Below are positions 20,597 through 32,356 of a DNA stretch of 64,000 nt, piece by piece; position 1 is the first letter of the stretch; each line of letters begins with the position of its first letter. Location: contig JAGVSM010004011.1 of the NCBI GenBank assembly GCA_022494885.1, positions 62,001 to 126,000 on the forward strand. The letters are read 5' to 3'. A program made the position numbers and the translations under genes. Source of the DNA: Micrasema longulum. Its lineage: Eukaryota; Arthropoda; Insecta; Trichoptera; Brachycentridae. The notes beneath the pieces were generated by a model that saw only the letters and a list, made by a program, of their open reading frames with translations, had not been told where the DNA came from and did no database searches.

Positions 20597-21478
20597 ATGT
20601 GTTTCAAAAATAAACAATCAATGACCCAACTGATAGCTAATAACCTATCAGAACGCAGCTTCTGTATAAAGTTAAATACCCCCAACTCAACAGAGCGCTC
20701 TATCAGAACAGGAGTCCCACAAGGCTTATTACTGGGTCCGATATTATATAATATATACTCGAGTGACATATTTGCCGTGCTAAATCACAACCTAAAAATA
20801 GACCAGTTCGCGGACGACACCACCCTTATGTCTACCTCTCATAGCGCCAATATGGCTACCAAGAAAGTACAAGACCAGTGCCTGGCCCTGGAAAAATGGT
20901 GCAAGAACTGGCGTATCACTATCAACCCTAGCAAACGTGCTACGACACTCTTCACTCGCAGAAGAATAACAACTCACCGGCCAAACATTACTATGTTTGG
21001 CGACAACATTCCATGGATGGATTCAATAAAATACGTAGGTGTCACCCTAGATTCTAAACTCAAGGACGCTACATAGTCAGCCTCCGGGGTACTATCACCT
21101 CTTTACCCGATGATGGGTAGGAACAGTAAACTTTCATTAGATAATAAATTACTCATATATAAATCAGTAATAAGACCCATCATCACTAACGCATCCCCCA
21201 TATGGGGTCACACTGTCAAATCACACTTAAGAAAGATTCTAACCTTTCAAAACAAAGCCCTACGTATTGCGCTAAAGGCCCCAGTCTGGACACGCATTAC
21301 ACAACTACACATTGAGTCTGGTGTACCCCCTGTAAATCAGTTCATTGTCACGTTGTCAGAACGTTTCTATAGCGGAGTAACTGCACACCCTAATCCCACC
21401 GTAAAATCACTCTCAGATTACGACGTCGAATCACACCGCCGGTATAAGAGAGCCCGCGAGGTCCTCCTTTTACAGTAA
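20597..21478 (+). pseudogene. Jockey-type LINE reverse transcriptase, C-terminal half
   Basis: One frame runs 294 codons with a single stop (TAG 21074-21076). Motifs in order: SERSFCIKLN, GVPQGLLLGPILYNIYSSDI (RT motif 4/B), QFADDTTL (catalytic FADD, motif C), KWRITINPSK-type motif (WCKNWRITINPSK), YVGVTLD, then thumb motifs IYKSVIRPIITNASPIWG, QNKALRIALKAP and TQLHIESGVPPV. This matches the C-terminal half of jockey-clade ORF2. The N-terminal endonuclease and RT motifs 0-2 are missing. With only one nonsense change it is among the younger LINE relics here. Confidence 0.88.
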
Positions 21479-21885
21479 ACTCCAGCAGCATTCTGCAAAT
21501 TATGTAAAAAAAAATCTGTTTTAACCCCACTTTCGGTAGAAATACCACCCAATAACTTCACTCAAAGTAAATTCAGTCAGATGAAGGAGCAGAGGGTCTT
21601 ACTAGACCTAATACTCCACAAACCATTAGATATTAGATGAAATTAGATAAACAATCACTTCTTCTCTGACGTTTGGCTTTTACTCATCTTTACTTTCTAC
21701 CCCCGACCCGGGTTTCTACTCAACTCCACTTGAGACCTTCGCATCACCCTGGACTTGGATTTTGGACTTCTTTCCCTACGGATTCCTGGCCAAGGCGAAT
21801 TGGAATTTTTAACCTGAAGTAATAGGCCCTTCTGAAAACATCTCCGGCGACGCAAATGTATTAAAAACGAGTTTTCATAAATAAT

Positions 21886-22340
21886 TTTCGGGTTTAAAAA
21901 TGAGCCCATACAAAACGGTTCTCAGTTGGCATCACGGGAATAACCCGCAAAGCATCTATTTTGAGGCGTGAGGGCAGGTGGGATAGAGGGGATATGGTAG
22001 GAGGTAATGAAAAATGTACTTCAACACCCAGACCAATTGAGAAAAAAAAAAAAACTTGCAAATGGCGGGAATCGAACCCGCGACGCCAGTTTCACAATTG
22101 GCCGTCTAACCAGCTGCGCCACGACGTCTGTTTTATTTTTTACTTTTACGCCAAAACGTCTTACGTGCTGTTTGACCCACAGAGCGCATTACGTCTCGTT
22201 TTTGGGTAATTCAAAATATGCATATTTTAAGACTTCGTAGATTCGACATCGCACAAAAAAAATATTAATACTGTTACCATCTAATTGTTTGCTCATTTAA
22301 AAATTAAAATAACAATAAACGCGAAAATACCATATTCTTT
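21886..22340 (+). repeat. Interspersed repeat X, copy 2, carrying a SINE
   Basis: The left part (21886-21936, TTTTCGGGTTTAAAAATGAG) and right part (22131-22340, CCAAAACGTCTTACG on to ACCATATTC) align with 14876-15185. About 70 bp of the repeat are missing at the SINE insertion point. Confidence 0.65.
21938..22130 (-). repeat. tRNA-headed SINE, family B, copy 3, nested in repeat X
   Basis: Minus strand: head GGCGCAGCTGGTTAGACGGC, box B GCGGGTTCGATTCCC, body, and the terminal complement of GAATAACCCGC. The A-run in the middle (22029-22043) is expanded. Its heads and body are the best preserved of the minus-strand family B copies. Confidence 0.85.
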
Positions 22341-22344
22341 ACTG

Positions 22345-22857
22345 CATAAAAAACACGGTCAAGATTATACTACATAAACTGTAATACTCAATAATGCGCA
22401 TTTTTCATTGAGGGGAAGGGAAAGAAATAAGGGAAAATGTAATAAGAATTCCAATCAAATTAAATTTTTTGCGTGATCCGCTGAAACGGAGTCAAAAGCA
22501 ACACAAAGCTGAAATATTGGGTCGTATATTTCAGTAATCGAATTTCAGGAGAGATAGGTATTTCGAAAATCCGGATTTTGACGCAAAACGTAGGTAGAGA
22601 GGAATATCAAATCACAATGGTCTTCAATCATGGAAGTTTCATTCGCACATTATTGAGATTTACAGCCTGTGACAAACGTATATTGAAAATTTATACCGAG
22701 GAGTCATAATATTATTGAAGACGTGGCTAATACTTATTTGCGGAAAAAAGTAAGACGCATTCAAGACATTTTAGACTACATTATTAATAAATACGTGTTT
22801 TTTGTTGTAATTTAATTGCAACGTAACCTGACATTAAGAACTGTAAAAAATATATAA
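22345..22857. other. AT-rich, no supported feature
   Basis: No coding frame or repeat copy was recognised. Confidence 0.45.
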
Positions 22858-23365
22858 TCTTATTTATTTATTTATTCACACTCTTTATCAAAATACAATT
22901 CCATATTCACTTTGCCCAGCTAACAAGGGTACATACCCCGTTCCAAGCTAGCCAATTACATTTTTATATATTATAATAGTTAACAAATTAATATAGAGCA
23001 CAGACAAACAAAATATAAACTTATTCGGATACACATTTTGATTCATATACATACAGACATACACATATATACACACATGTATATATAAATATACACATAT
23101 ATACACATGTACATACACACACACGTACATACACCCATGCGCATACACATACATACATTCATAAAAACATAGACAATTTATTTATGCGAAACTTTATGGT
23201 TGTCATCTATAAATATATATTTTTTAAATTATTCCTTATTTTTTATATTTTATTTTTGACATCCAGTAAGGTTCTCCAATCCGTGGCATGCATCAAATTT
23301 TCTGACTCCCTACGACCAATGTCATGAAAGAGCGAGGTCAACACCTTATCGTTTGATATTTTTTA
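22858..23365 (-). mobile_element. LINE 3' end with expanded microsatellite in its 3' UTR
   Basis: At the high end, minus-strand translation gives LTSLFHDIGRRESENLM and TDWRTLLDVKN, a C-terminal LINE ORF2 motif type (LTSLFHDIGRR-SE). The low end is TTTATTTATTTATT, the complement of an AAAT tail. Between them lies an ACATAC/ACACAT-rich microsatellite (23040-23165). Confidence 0.5.
23040..23165. repeat. Microsatellite (ACATAC / ATACAC)n
   Basis: Imperfect tandem array of CATATACA-type units, ending CACATACATACATTCATA. It produces a spurious Tyr/Val/Cys-rich frame on the minus strand. Confidence 0.85.
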
Positions 23366-25339
23366 AATGTACCATTTTTATTTACAAAATAAAAAAAACG
23401 GATATTACTCAATGTAGTTAACGAAGAAAAATATGTATAATTTGAGTCTGAAATTCCGTAAAAAAGGCGAAAATCGTTGATGCATCGAGCTGTAAATAAT
23501 ACATGAAGAAATACCGGTAGAAATAAGAAAAGGAAAAAACAAAGCTTTATTATATGATGAATTGACATCGGATATAGACATATGTGTAAGATTTAGTAGA
23601 GCTTACTAAGTAATGTTACAAATCTAAATATAAAGTGAGAACAACTATATAAGTTTTTGCAAAACCGATATTTTTATTTCCGCTTGTCATACTATTTATT
23701 TTAAGGCTTGTTTAGTTTGCACAAAAAATCTCAAAGGTCGGAATATTGTCTAAAAACAGCAAATGTCACACTAACATTGTATTTAATTTTCATAAAATTT
23801 TCGATTTTTTATACGGAGCACTTGAAATGATTTTTATTATAAAAAAACATAGAAGCAATGGTAAAACCGTTCAGCTTAAACTCTCACCTGTAAAATGGCT
23901 TGTTTGTGACATTTGAGCTTTTTAAAACAAGGTCTTTAATTAGAACTAAGCAAATACAAGAACATCACAAAATCTGTACTAGTTTAAGATTAAAAACATA
24001 AATAAACCTTAAGTATTGCATAATAAGTAAAGTTAAGACGTGTATTTTTCGTGTAACGACTAACTAGTTCTGTAGACTGGAAAACTTTTTCTTTTCTATC
24101 GTTACTTTGAACATTAAAAAAATACGTAGCGTCTAACTGACAAGTAGTCTAACATCACGACAGATAAATATTTATAATAATTTTAGAGTTTTAACGCTGT
24201 CAAACAGTACAAAAAAGGAAAAATAGTTTTATAGTGCCTTAAAAAGGGAGCAGCCACTTTAATAGGGCTATTAAAAGAAACCGATAAAATTTCAGTAGCA
24301 AGTCATAAACGGTAGGTCACCCTTGGGTCGAGTTTTAATAAGCTCACTAAGTAATTTGAGCCGAGCAATTGTACAAGAATCCAGCGTATTTATTGGTGGT
24401 TTAAAGTTAAACGTTGAATCAACAAACCAGACCTTAACTATTAATGTTGTAAGGGTATGTTTACTTAAATAGGACCGAGTAACTTTAAAATACAATCAAT
24501 AAAGGTTGGCCTTAAGTTGATCTCACATTTAAAATGCTTTTATCAAGAAAGGAATGGGAAAATTAAATCAGTCGCATGGGAAAATAGGGTTGAAATTAAA
24601 ATTTCGTACATAAATATAAAAATATCAGTCATATGATATAATTCATAGAAGGAAAAAAATATACCTTAAAAATATAAAAAATAAACCTCGAGACAGGATC
24701 GTAAAAATAATATCGCGGAAAATGTTTACATTTTTGTCGAAGAATAATATGAAATTAAAACGAAAATAAAAGGTTAAAAATTACCTTTCTAAAAATGATT
24801 GGTGGTCTTTCTTTGAGAGATAACAGAAAATTTATGATGAAATATATGTGTATGTAGAGGAAAGTGCCCATTTATCGGCTAGCTGCCTAATTCCGGGGAC
24901 CTCAATATATCTAAACCGAACACAATTGCGAAAACATATCGATCGGTAAAATATGGATCTTATCATTGGCCATTACGGTGCGGAGATTGACAGCCGTCAC
25001 CGCTTTGTCGTGAAGTATGCGACATTTACGTAAATATTAAAATAAATTAAATATCAAGAAATATGTTCGGCGTAGCATTTTATTGTTGGCGTAAGTGTTT
25101 TTAGGTCAATTCTTAATTTTAATAACAATCCGAATGGTCAACTTCACATAACAGGAATATTTTTGACATGTCTTCGTTGTGTTATGTTTGTTGCGATTTG
25201 TAAGATTCGTCTTATGCCTAATAAATGCCCGATAAATGGCGCGTATTTCACCATTTCGGTATCCAGTGTTAGGCTTCAGTTTGGAAGTATAAAATATAAA
25301 ACGAAAAAAATACTTGTTTGGCAAGGCAACTTCATCTCG
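23366..25339. other. AT-rich, no supported feature
   Basis: About 2 kb without a recognised repeat or gene. The 67-codon minus frame at 24292-24495 shows no family motif. Confidence 0.45.
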
Positions 25340-25690
25340 ATCGATTAGTCGCAAGAAATGGGATCCTTCAGAAATAAAAAAGCCATAGAGGCTGTTCAAA
25401 ACAAGACGATGGGATACACGAAAATTGTGGAAGAATAAATAAATCAAAATACACGTGAAAGCAGCGCACCAGTCCCACGTACCGCGGACTTCTTTGGAAG
25501 ATCGTATAAAAAAAAAAGAAAATAAATTGTATTGACAAAAAAGCTGGAAGAAATTAGTTGTAATGGGAGTAACGACGAAACTATTCTTCTTTTGGACACA
25601 GATAACGATTATGATCTATTGACTGATGAATATGATGCAGGGGGTGTTTACTGTACCAGAGCGTAATTTCACAGAAAAAAATTGATGAAA
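25340..25690 (+). pseudogene. Pogo-like transposase relic
   Basis: RKKWDPSEIKK (from about 25349) and, after a one-base shift, AIEAVQNKTMGYTK match the psq-type helix-turn-helix at the start of pogo/Tigger transposases. Next come VPRTADFF and LTKKLEEI, parts of the same region. Further on, DTDNDYDLLTDEYDAGGVYC resembles the acidic tail and cysteine segment at the end of some pogo proteins. The catalytic DDE core has been deleted. Confidence 0.5.
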
Positions 25691-25940
25691 TGCATAAAAT
25701 GGTGTTGCTTTAACGGTTGATTTGAACACCCGACGATCTTAATACATGACTACTTCGCAATAGCTTAGGTTGTAATTTTAATACAAAAAGATTAATGTTT
25801 TTATAACTTTTTTCAGCATCCTTATAAAATATTATGCCTATTACTGGGTACCAGATATGTAGCCCTATTTTTTCAAAGAGAGAATATCACTCTTTCGTTT
25901 TTATCCTTGTAAATTTTTAAGGATAGTGGCTAAATTATTT

Positions 25941-26183
25941 TCATAGTGCAGACATGATAAACACTGGGCAGTTATGCATTCGCACATAATTATAAGAATA
26001 TCCAATGTTTTTCTTCATTTCAAGGCTACCTAACTTACTAGATAAATGGACAATTTCCTTTACAATACTCAATTCATTATACTCGTTTAAATCAGGGTGT
26101 GATTCTGTAGAAACGTTGAAGACGGTAGACAAATGGACAAAAGGTCTATGTTTTGAAACCAGCTGTACAACATTGATTTCCAT
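25941..26183 (-). CDS. Uncertain 80-codon frame
   Basis: The frame starts at ATG and has no recognised repeat around it. It contains KHRPFVHLSTVF, which faintly recalls the FVHVSTAY motif of fatty acyl-CoA reductases, but the rest does not fit that family. No splice context was confirmed. It may be chance. Confidence 0.15.
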   Translation of the reverse strand: MEINVVQLVSKHRPFVHLSTVFNVSTESHPDLNEYNELSIVKEIVHLSSKLGSLEMKKNIGYSYNYVRMHNCPVFIMSAL

Positions 26184-26444
26184 TTTCGAATGAAAAACTA
26201 TTTTAAAAATTATTTGTAATAACTATTTGTTAAAATTTATATTGTGCAACTATCTAAAATTGATTTCACATTATGTTGAAAATTCTCTCAGGCGTTTCCT
26301 GAGATTCGGTAGAATCTCATCCACATTAATCAACGTTTTAGCTCCCTTTTTAACTATTGACAAGCCATAACCATGAAATTTTAATGAATTATTTTATGGA
26401 TGAAAGACTTTTAACATGTAGAAATATATATGTATCTAACAACG

Positions 26445-26647
26445 TGTGTCTAGATATCGCACAATATGCAAGACCGACAGCAGAGGGCGCTGTCAAAACG
26501 TTATAAAAGGAGAACACAAGAGAAATCGTTCTCATTTCTATGCTGAGACCCTCCGAAATAATATGTGACTTTTAATCTCTTAAGTTCTTGATAGAGATTA
26601 ATTATTACCAGTGAAAAATAAATCTCTTGCGCGTAATCCTAATCACA
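26445..26647 (+). repeat. LTR-like repeat, copy 1
   Basis: It starts TGTGTCTAGATATCGCA and ends ATCACA. It contains AGGGCGCTGTCAAAACG, then TATAAAAGGAG (TATA-like), and later GTGAAAAATAAATCTC. The same ordered words occur at 62078-62292. Size, TG...CA ends and an internal TATA are LTR-like. No internal retroelement genes lie next to either copy, so these would be solo copies. Confidence 0.5.
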
Positions 26648-28044
26648 TACAGAATTCTCAATAACGATAATAAAATAATATATATATTTTTTTTAATAAA
26701 GGAGTTGCCAATTTGTGCCTTGCTTATTATGTACAAGGCTTATAGTAACTGCAAAAGGTATGTTCCTTATAATTTTTCGACTATAGATGTGAGGATCTGG
26801 TGGTGGAAACTCATACAGGAGAAGCCGGACTATTGACAGGAATAAGCAGATCTTCCGTTCCACTTTGAGAGAGTTCGGCATTTGGTGTCCTATTTTTATT
26901 TATTTCAACAAAAACCTTTACTGTTTTTAATAAAATAATATTAAACAGGGATAATCTAACACCGATCCTGACAAATGTATGATAAAAATACAACTTTAAA
27001 ATAAATAATAGTAAAGTTAATGAACCATAAAAGTTATATTAAAAAACCGTCTACATTTGCAACTGCCATTATTTAAAAAAAGTAGAGTTCTAGAAATAAA
27101 ACAATTATTGAAAATTAATTGTTTACTTTTAAAACATGAAAACATGCTATTTAATGAAATTTCTGTCACGTAATTTAAGTATGAAATCTAGAATAATTAG
27201 TAATATCTTAATTCCAAAATTAAAAACAACAGCAGGATTCCGTCTTTTATTTATAGAATAATAATTTTCTTCCATGAAATGAATAAAAGAAATAAAATTA
27301 CAGTCAGGAATACAAAATACTTAAGAAATTAAAAATTATATTGAAATATTTTTTATGTGTCACTTATTGAAAACGCTATATTTATTTAATTTTATTTGTA
27401 ATTTTAGGACTAAATGCTAAGTAGAAATGTAAGAAAAAACTCTCCATTACTCATTGTGTGTGCAATATTTTCATCTTTTACCTAACGGGAAAGATAAATT
27501 AAAAATAAAAATACATATAAAATTTGTTAACTTTTTTTGTATGAAACTAACATATATTTTTTTCTGAATAAACTTACTATAAAAATGAGTTGCGAAAAAA
27601 GATGCATAGTAAATATCTCTACATACAGAATATTCAATTTAAATGTGTACAAGCGTCAAGACGAGGAGAGGAAAATTTCGATCTCTGAATTTGAAGTCAC
27701 TTTTCCAGTCTCCCAGGGAATAAATTTCAATCATAGTGGAAGCGTTGGGTAGCGCGAAGATGACCCTTAAAATGGGGTTTTGGCAGAAAGTCGCCTCGCA
27801 GAAGCTAGCGAGGGAATCCAATAATGGACACATGCGTACACGAGAATGTCTCGCAAAGCCGTTATGCGAACACATATTGAAATAAATACGTACCGCAAAA
27901 GTTGTGCGCAAATACTAGGAGTAAGAATTAGTTTACTTTTGGAAAGATTACTTTAAATTTGATTTTGTCAGATAAAATATTTGTAACATATAGCATAAAC
28001 CCAAATAAATACAAATAAAATAGTGAAAATAAGTAATATTGTAT
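26648..28044. other. AT-rich; small GC-richer patch at 27720-27900
   Basis: No repeat or gene was recognised. The patch with GGTAGCGCGAAGATGACCC and GCCTCGCAGAAGCTAGCG is unique-looking but gives no recognisable protein on either strand. Confidence 0.4.
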
Positions 28045-28345
28045 ACATCATTATTTCCCTATCCGCATCTAGTGGTGCATAGGGCACTCCATTGACACTC
28101 CTATTGCAGCGTATCATTTTTATGTCATGTGGAATGAAATATTGCATGTCCACCCTGCCAGGAATCTAACGCAGGACTTTCAGAATGGTAGCTAATAACG
28201 ACAAAGCGGGCTTACCTTTACTCGATTTCCTTATTCAGGATTTTTTTTTGAGAGCAGCCATCGAGTCTTGAACACTCGTCTAGGGTTCTGGCTCTATTTC
28301 GCACACATTATAATTGTATTCGTCATTCTACTTAAATCATTATTA
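28045..28345 (-). repeat. SINE family A with 5' extension (composite copy)
   Basis: The body (GTGGTGCATAGGGCACTCC near 28071) and decayed head (28140-28212) are followed directly by the extension with GAGAGCAGCCATCGAGTC (28250-28267). Head and extension are joined as at 6.0-6.4 kb. Confidence 0.7.
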
Positions 28346-29699
28346 CTTATTTTACAGCCGGTACTTATTGGTTTAATACAGACTAAAATTCTTAAGTTTC
28401 TCGGTACAAATTGTCAAAAAAAAACTTTTTTAGATTAGGTTCCTACCAGTGAAATTCCATCAATTTGTCAAAAAAAAGGTGTTTTTGCATGTTGATTTGT
28501 TTCTCCTTGTGATAAACAAAAAACACCCAAAATAAAGATGTGTACTTTCAAACGAGATAATTTGAATACGCTTTAATTACTTATAGATCGTTTGATATGT
28601 TCTGTTTGGAGTTTAAAACATGCAAAATAAAATAACCTTTATTACAACATGTTCCATCCCTTTGAAGTAAAATAAAACTAACTTCAAAGGGACCAAAAAC
28701 AACAAATATCCATATCGCGGTTGGGAGAAATAAAAGATGCGGGAACGTAGTTCTACGATGATAACTTAATCCTATAGATGGAAAAACATAACCTCAAATA
28801 CAGAGAGAGATAACGTAACATTAAATTAACGTTAGTGTTAAAAGATATTAAACCATTAGAGAGGCAGCCCTGGCGTGAGCGACACAATATATTCTTATTA
28901 TTTTAGACGATCAAACGAAAGATCGTGACAAGGGAACAGAGAAACATTAATTAAAGTTAAAAATTCTACGTTATCACAAAAACTAAGTTCGTGATCTGAG
29001 GAGTATAATTTTCGGGAAAAAGTGGATAAAAAGTATAAAAATAAACAAAACGTGGAAGCAGAAGGCGTCGGTCGCCATCTTGATATCGATACGTTTCCGG
29101 TTACACTTTGTGTTTGAAACAAAGGAAATTTGGTTTTGTTACATGACTACAGGCGCTAGCATCGGATATCGCTAGGGACAATTATTGCTGTTGTTATTAC
29201 ACTTCTTTTGGTAGATAAAAGAGAAAGCTGAATATGGTTAACATTAAAACCGATAAACGCATTATCCCTACGCTTTCCCGGGCTGGTGGGCATAAAAGCT
29301 CCTTTGTCAACTCCTAACAAAATTACAGCACTCACGAATAAGAAATAAGTTGCCAGTCTACATTAATTTATTGGACGATGCTTATGATATTATGTTATCA
29401 CCCTATTTTAAGATTCAAAATAAAATAAAAATAAAATAACTAAATAAAGGAGATAAAACAAATTCAAATAAAAAATATTTTTAGGGGTGCTCGTGGAATT
29501 AGCACACTACATACTAAGTTTGGAAAAATTATATCAAATATTATTTTAAAGTCTACTCACAATATTACCTACGGCCGGAAGATATTTAAACACAATCTAG
29601 TAATAAATAACAACAAAAAAAATAAAAAAATAGATGACTATTATTTACGAAAAATGCTTGTTTTTTTGTTTACATCTAATGTATAAATATTTAAATTGC
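28346..29699. other. AT-rich, no supported feature
   Basis: No coding frame or repeat copy was recognised. GGGCATAAAAGC at 29289-29300 is a TATA-like word without a gene. Confidence 0.4.
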
Positions 29700-29805
29700 A
29701 ATTCATTCATTCACAATATTAAGCATTGATTAATTAGAAATTTTTGACAGTTTCCTAATTCCATTGGACCTGTGTTAAGTTGGGGAGAAAAAAAATGAAG
29801 TAAGT
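29700..29805 (-). repeat. Probable LINE 3' tail, family of 50255 and 62500
   Basis: ATTCATTCATTCAC followed about 60 bp later by CCATTGGACCTGTGTTAAGTT resembles the tail words CCATGGGACTAAAAGTTCTG at 62.54 kb. The match is short and diverged. Confidence 0.35.
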
Positions 29806-30129
29806 AAGCATGGAGAGTGCATGCAAACTTTGCAAGGTGAACGAAATATAATATATTTATAATTGTCCTGTAGAGTAAGTACGTAGCAAAAGCACTGAAT
29901 CAAACAGTGAAATATTAAAAATGAAATCAGTACCAACATGAACTTCCACAGTACGAAAAATGAAGCCATTATTTAAGGGTTCCAACGTTGGCAGTCGATT
30001 TTGTAAGCAAAAGAACAGGTGATAAAACTATTTTTTGCAAGAAATATTTATTAGAATTTAATATTAAATAAAATTTCTTGACCAAACTCCAAAAATGATG
30101 ATTTTGAAAAAAAATTCTATAAAATTTCA

Positions 30130-30170
30130 GTCCTGAAGATGCCTACTTAGGCGAAAGCCCCCGTTTGTCA
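30130..30170 (+). ncRNA. Partial hammerhead core, Penelope-like end
   Basis: CTGAAGA (30133-30139), stem II GCCT / AGGC with loop ACTT, then GAAA (30153-30156). The core is canonical, but what follows (GCCCCCG) does not give a clear cleavage site or stem I. It is probably a decayed copy. Confidence 0.5.
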
Positions 30171-30192
30171 AATGAAACAAAGTAAAACTTAA

Positions 30193-30256
30193 AATATTAC
30201 ACAGCCAAGTCTTCTATATTCCTATCTATGAAATGTTCATTTCTGTTGTAATATAT
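30193..30256 (+). repeat. R1 fragment, 64 bp, with 15-bp TSD
   Basis: CAAAGTAAAACTTAA occurs at 30178-30192 and 30257-30271. Between them lies only the R1 3' end (TCTTCTATATTCCTATC, then TTCATTTCTGTTGTAATATA). A variable-length duplication around a 5'-truncated copy is what target-primed reverse transcription leaves. R1 is therefore probably a retroposon. Confidence 0.75.
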
Positions 30257-30454
30257 CAAAGTAAAACTTAACCGAGGAATTTTATTAATATTTTCATCGA
30301 AATAATTATTCGAATAATACAAAATCATCAGTATTTCAATTCGTCAAATCGGCAGTATTTAACTTTTTACTAACAAGTATAAAAATATTCAATGCAGGAC
30401 CCGAGAGATCACATCTTCGAATAATTCGTTTATTTAAACACTTCAGTTTTATTT

Positions 30455-30760
30455 CAACACAGAGGGAAAACATTTTTGAGAAGGGAATATGGAAGTCTAG
30501 GCATTAACAGGGATTATGGACCTGTCATTGGCTGGTTTAAGTGGCCACTTTACACACTTTGTAACATTCACCATTCTGCCCATGTTTCAACATTCACATT
30601 TCCTCAACTCTTCCATCTGTTGACTTTTGTGAAGTAAAAGAGCTGAAACCGTTATCACGTGGGTAAGATTCATCCGGCTGAACCAAAGGGAGGAAACCCA
30701 GCCAGTCAGCAAGCATTTGGACATACTCAAACATTGTTAAACACTTCAGGTTTAATAAAG
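30455..30760 (-). repeat. Repeat R1 copy
   Basis: It contains GGGAATATGGAAGTCTAGGC, GTTTAAGTGGCCACTTTACA, ACATTCACCATTCTGCCCAT and, at the right end, GGACATACTCAAACATTGTT. These are the conserved words of R1 in the reverse orientation to the 18.7-19.0 kb copy. Confidence 0.8.
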
Positions 30761-31472
30761 TTAAAGCTGCATTGACCATAAACCATCCAGTATTCTCGTT
30801 CTAATGTATCCTTTATTTGATGACCATTTATTCGTATCAGCACATATTTTTTATCATGTCTAATATGGATTAGAAATTTTTATACCAATACGATATTTTT
30901 TGTTTTACAGAATAAATTTTAAAATCTGTTATTCAGCATTTAAGATTCTCGGTGGCTGCGAGCATAATAGTTCAGTCAATCGATTGATTGGGGTCGAGTA
31001 GTACTTGTTTACGACCGGCGACATTATTAGGTACGCTGGAAATCGGAATGACATTCAATTAAACAAACGATAAATTGATTGAACATGACACTTTGTCAGC
31101 TCTGACGAACATCACAAACGCAAAACGTAATATGTAAATAGGTAGGCACGATGCACGTATAGGGCCTGGGATAATATTACCTCAGTGTTTCTGTCAAAGT
31201 AAACTCAGCGAACGAAACGTAATTACAACTCGTAATAATTACGGAGAATCTCACACGGAAACTAATACAATTATACAATAACAATATTTGGGGTACTGTA
31301 GATTATACATGGCAACCGCGATCCATAATGATACGCTTAAAATATATAAAAGGCAAACTATCTGGGTAACATCCCAGAGAATATTGAGATTTTTACGACA
31401 CCGATCTCATGTCGGCAAAGCCTGATGTACCATGGTGTGTGAAAAAGTTATTCGCTGAATTGTAACTCTGCA
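30761..31472. other. No supported feature
   Basis: Unique-looking DNA without a recognised frame or repeat. Confidence 0.4.
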
Positions 31473-31730
31473 ATGAAACGATTCAGCACATTCTTTCAAC
31501 CGAATAGCGGGAACTCAATAAATCCAGATAATTCTGCGAAGCGGTCTGCAATGATGAGTTCGCTAGCGTCACATGTACTGAAGAGCGAAGGGAAACAGGA
31601 TCCTTTGATATTCTCGCCGCATTTTTATCTAGATTCGTGTAAGCTCGAGGAAAATTGGCCGAACGACGACGGTGTTCGCCGAGCGAGCGCGTCGGTTTTC
31701 ACAGCGTGTGGTTGGATTATGACCATTTCT
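31473..31730 (+). other. GC-richer open stretch, unidentified
   Basis: The frame is open from ATG 31473 for 86 codons and is cut by the MITE at 31734. The composition is more coding-like than the flanks, but neither strand gives a protein family I recognise. It could be an exon or part of an old repeat. Confidence 0.2.
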
Positions 31731-31733
31731 TAA

Positions 31734-32352
31734 GGCTGTAGTCCGGTAAAACGAACGCAAAATTAGGAAATCAAACGATTTTGCCATTTTAAAACGAATG
31801 TTTTTTTTCAATCGCGCAATAACAAAAGATAAAAACAAATAAATTATATAAAAACAATAATTTTTTAAGGTATTTTTATTAAAAAAAATAATAATTAAAA
31901 GTTTTATGTAACTAAAATGTAATTACTTTTAGACCGGCAGATTACGCCATTTTAAATTTAGACTAAACTTAGGTATCTGGGATTTCAATAAAGACTAAGT
32001 ATTGAAATAAAATTTGTCATAATAGTTTGAAGATAATAAATTAAACATGAAAGTAGACGTCGCCAAATTTCATTTTTTTGTTTTTGAAAAGAAATACAAG
32101 CATTTTAAATCACACACATTTTTGTGACATTTTCCTTTATTTCCACTGAAAAATTTGTCTTCGGTAATACTTAAAAAAATTATTGAAATACTTTAGTTGA
32201 AACCTTTTTTGTATTCTTAGGGCTGAATTGTTTTTGTCTAATTTACGTTTTTTTATTTTTTTATTATTGCGCGATTTAAAAAAAACATTCGTTTTAAAAT
32301 GGCAAAACCATATGATTTCCTAATTTTGCGTTCGTTTTACCAGACTACAACC
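31734..32352. mobile_element. MITE with about 95-bp terminal inverted repeats and TTAA flanks
   Basis: The left end GGCTGTAGTCCGGTAAAACG and the right end, read inward, GGTTGTAGTCTGGTAAAACG continue to match for about 95 bp, through GCCATTTTAAAACGAATG. TTAA flanks both sides (31730-31733, 32353-32356). TTAA suggests piggyBac mobilisation, but the flanks also fit a TTA target (PIF/Harbinger) because the next base is A. The interior is non-coding. Confidence 0.85.
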
Positions 32353-32356
32353 TTAA

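Noticed and set aside
20320..20769. 149-codon minus-strand frame
   Set aside because: It is half GC-rich low-complexity tract and half antisense to the jockey RT. It is a composition artefact.
22948..23154. Tyr/Val/Cys-rich minus-strand frame
   Set aside because: It is a translation of a CA/TA microsatellite.
31473..31733. 86-codon frame as another HIF-alpha exon
   Set aside because: It lies on the opposite strand and shows no bHLH, PAS or LAPYIPMD-type motif. The minus strand gives nothing either.
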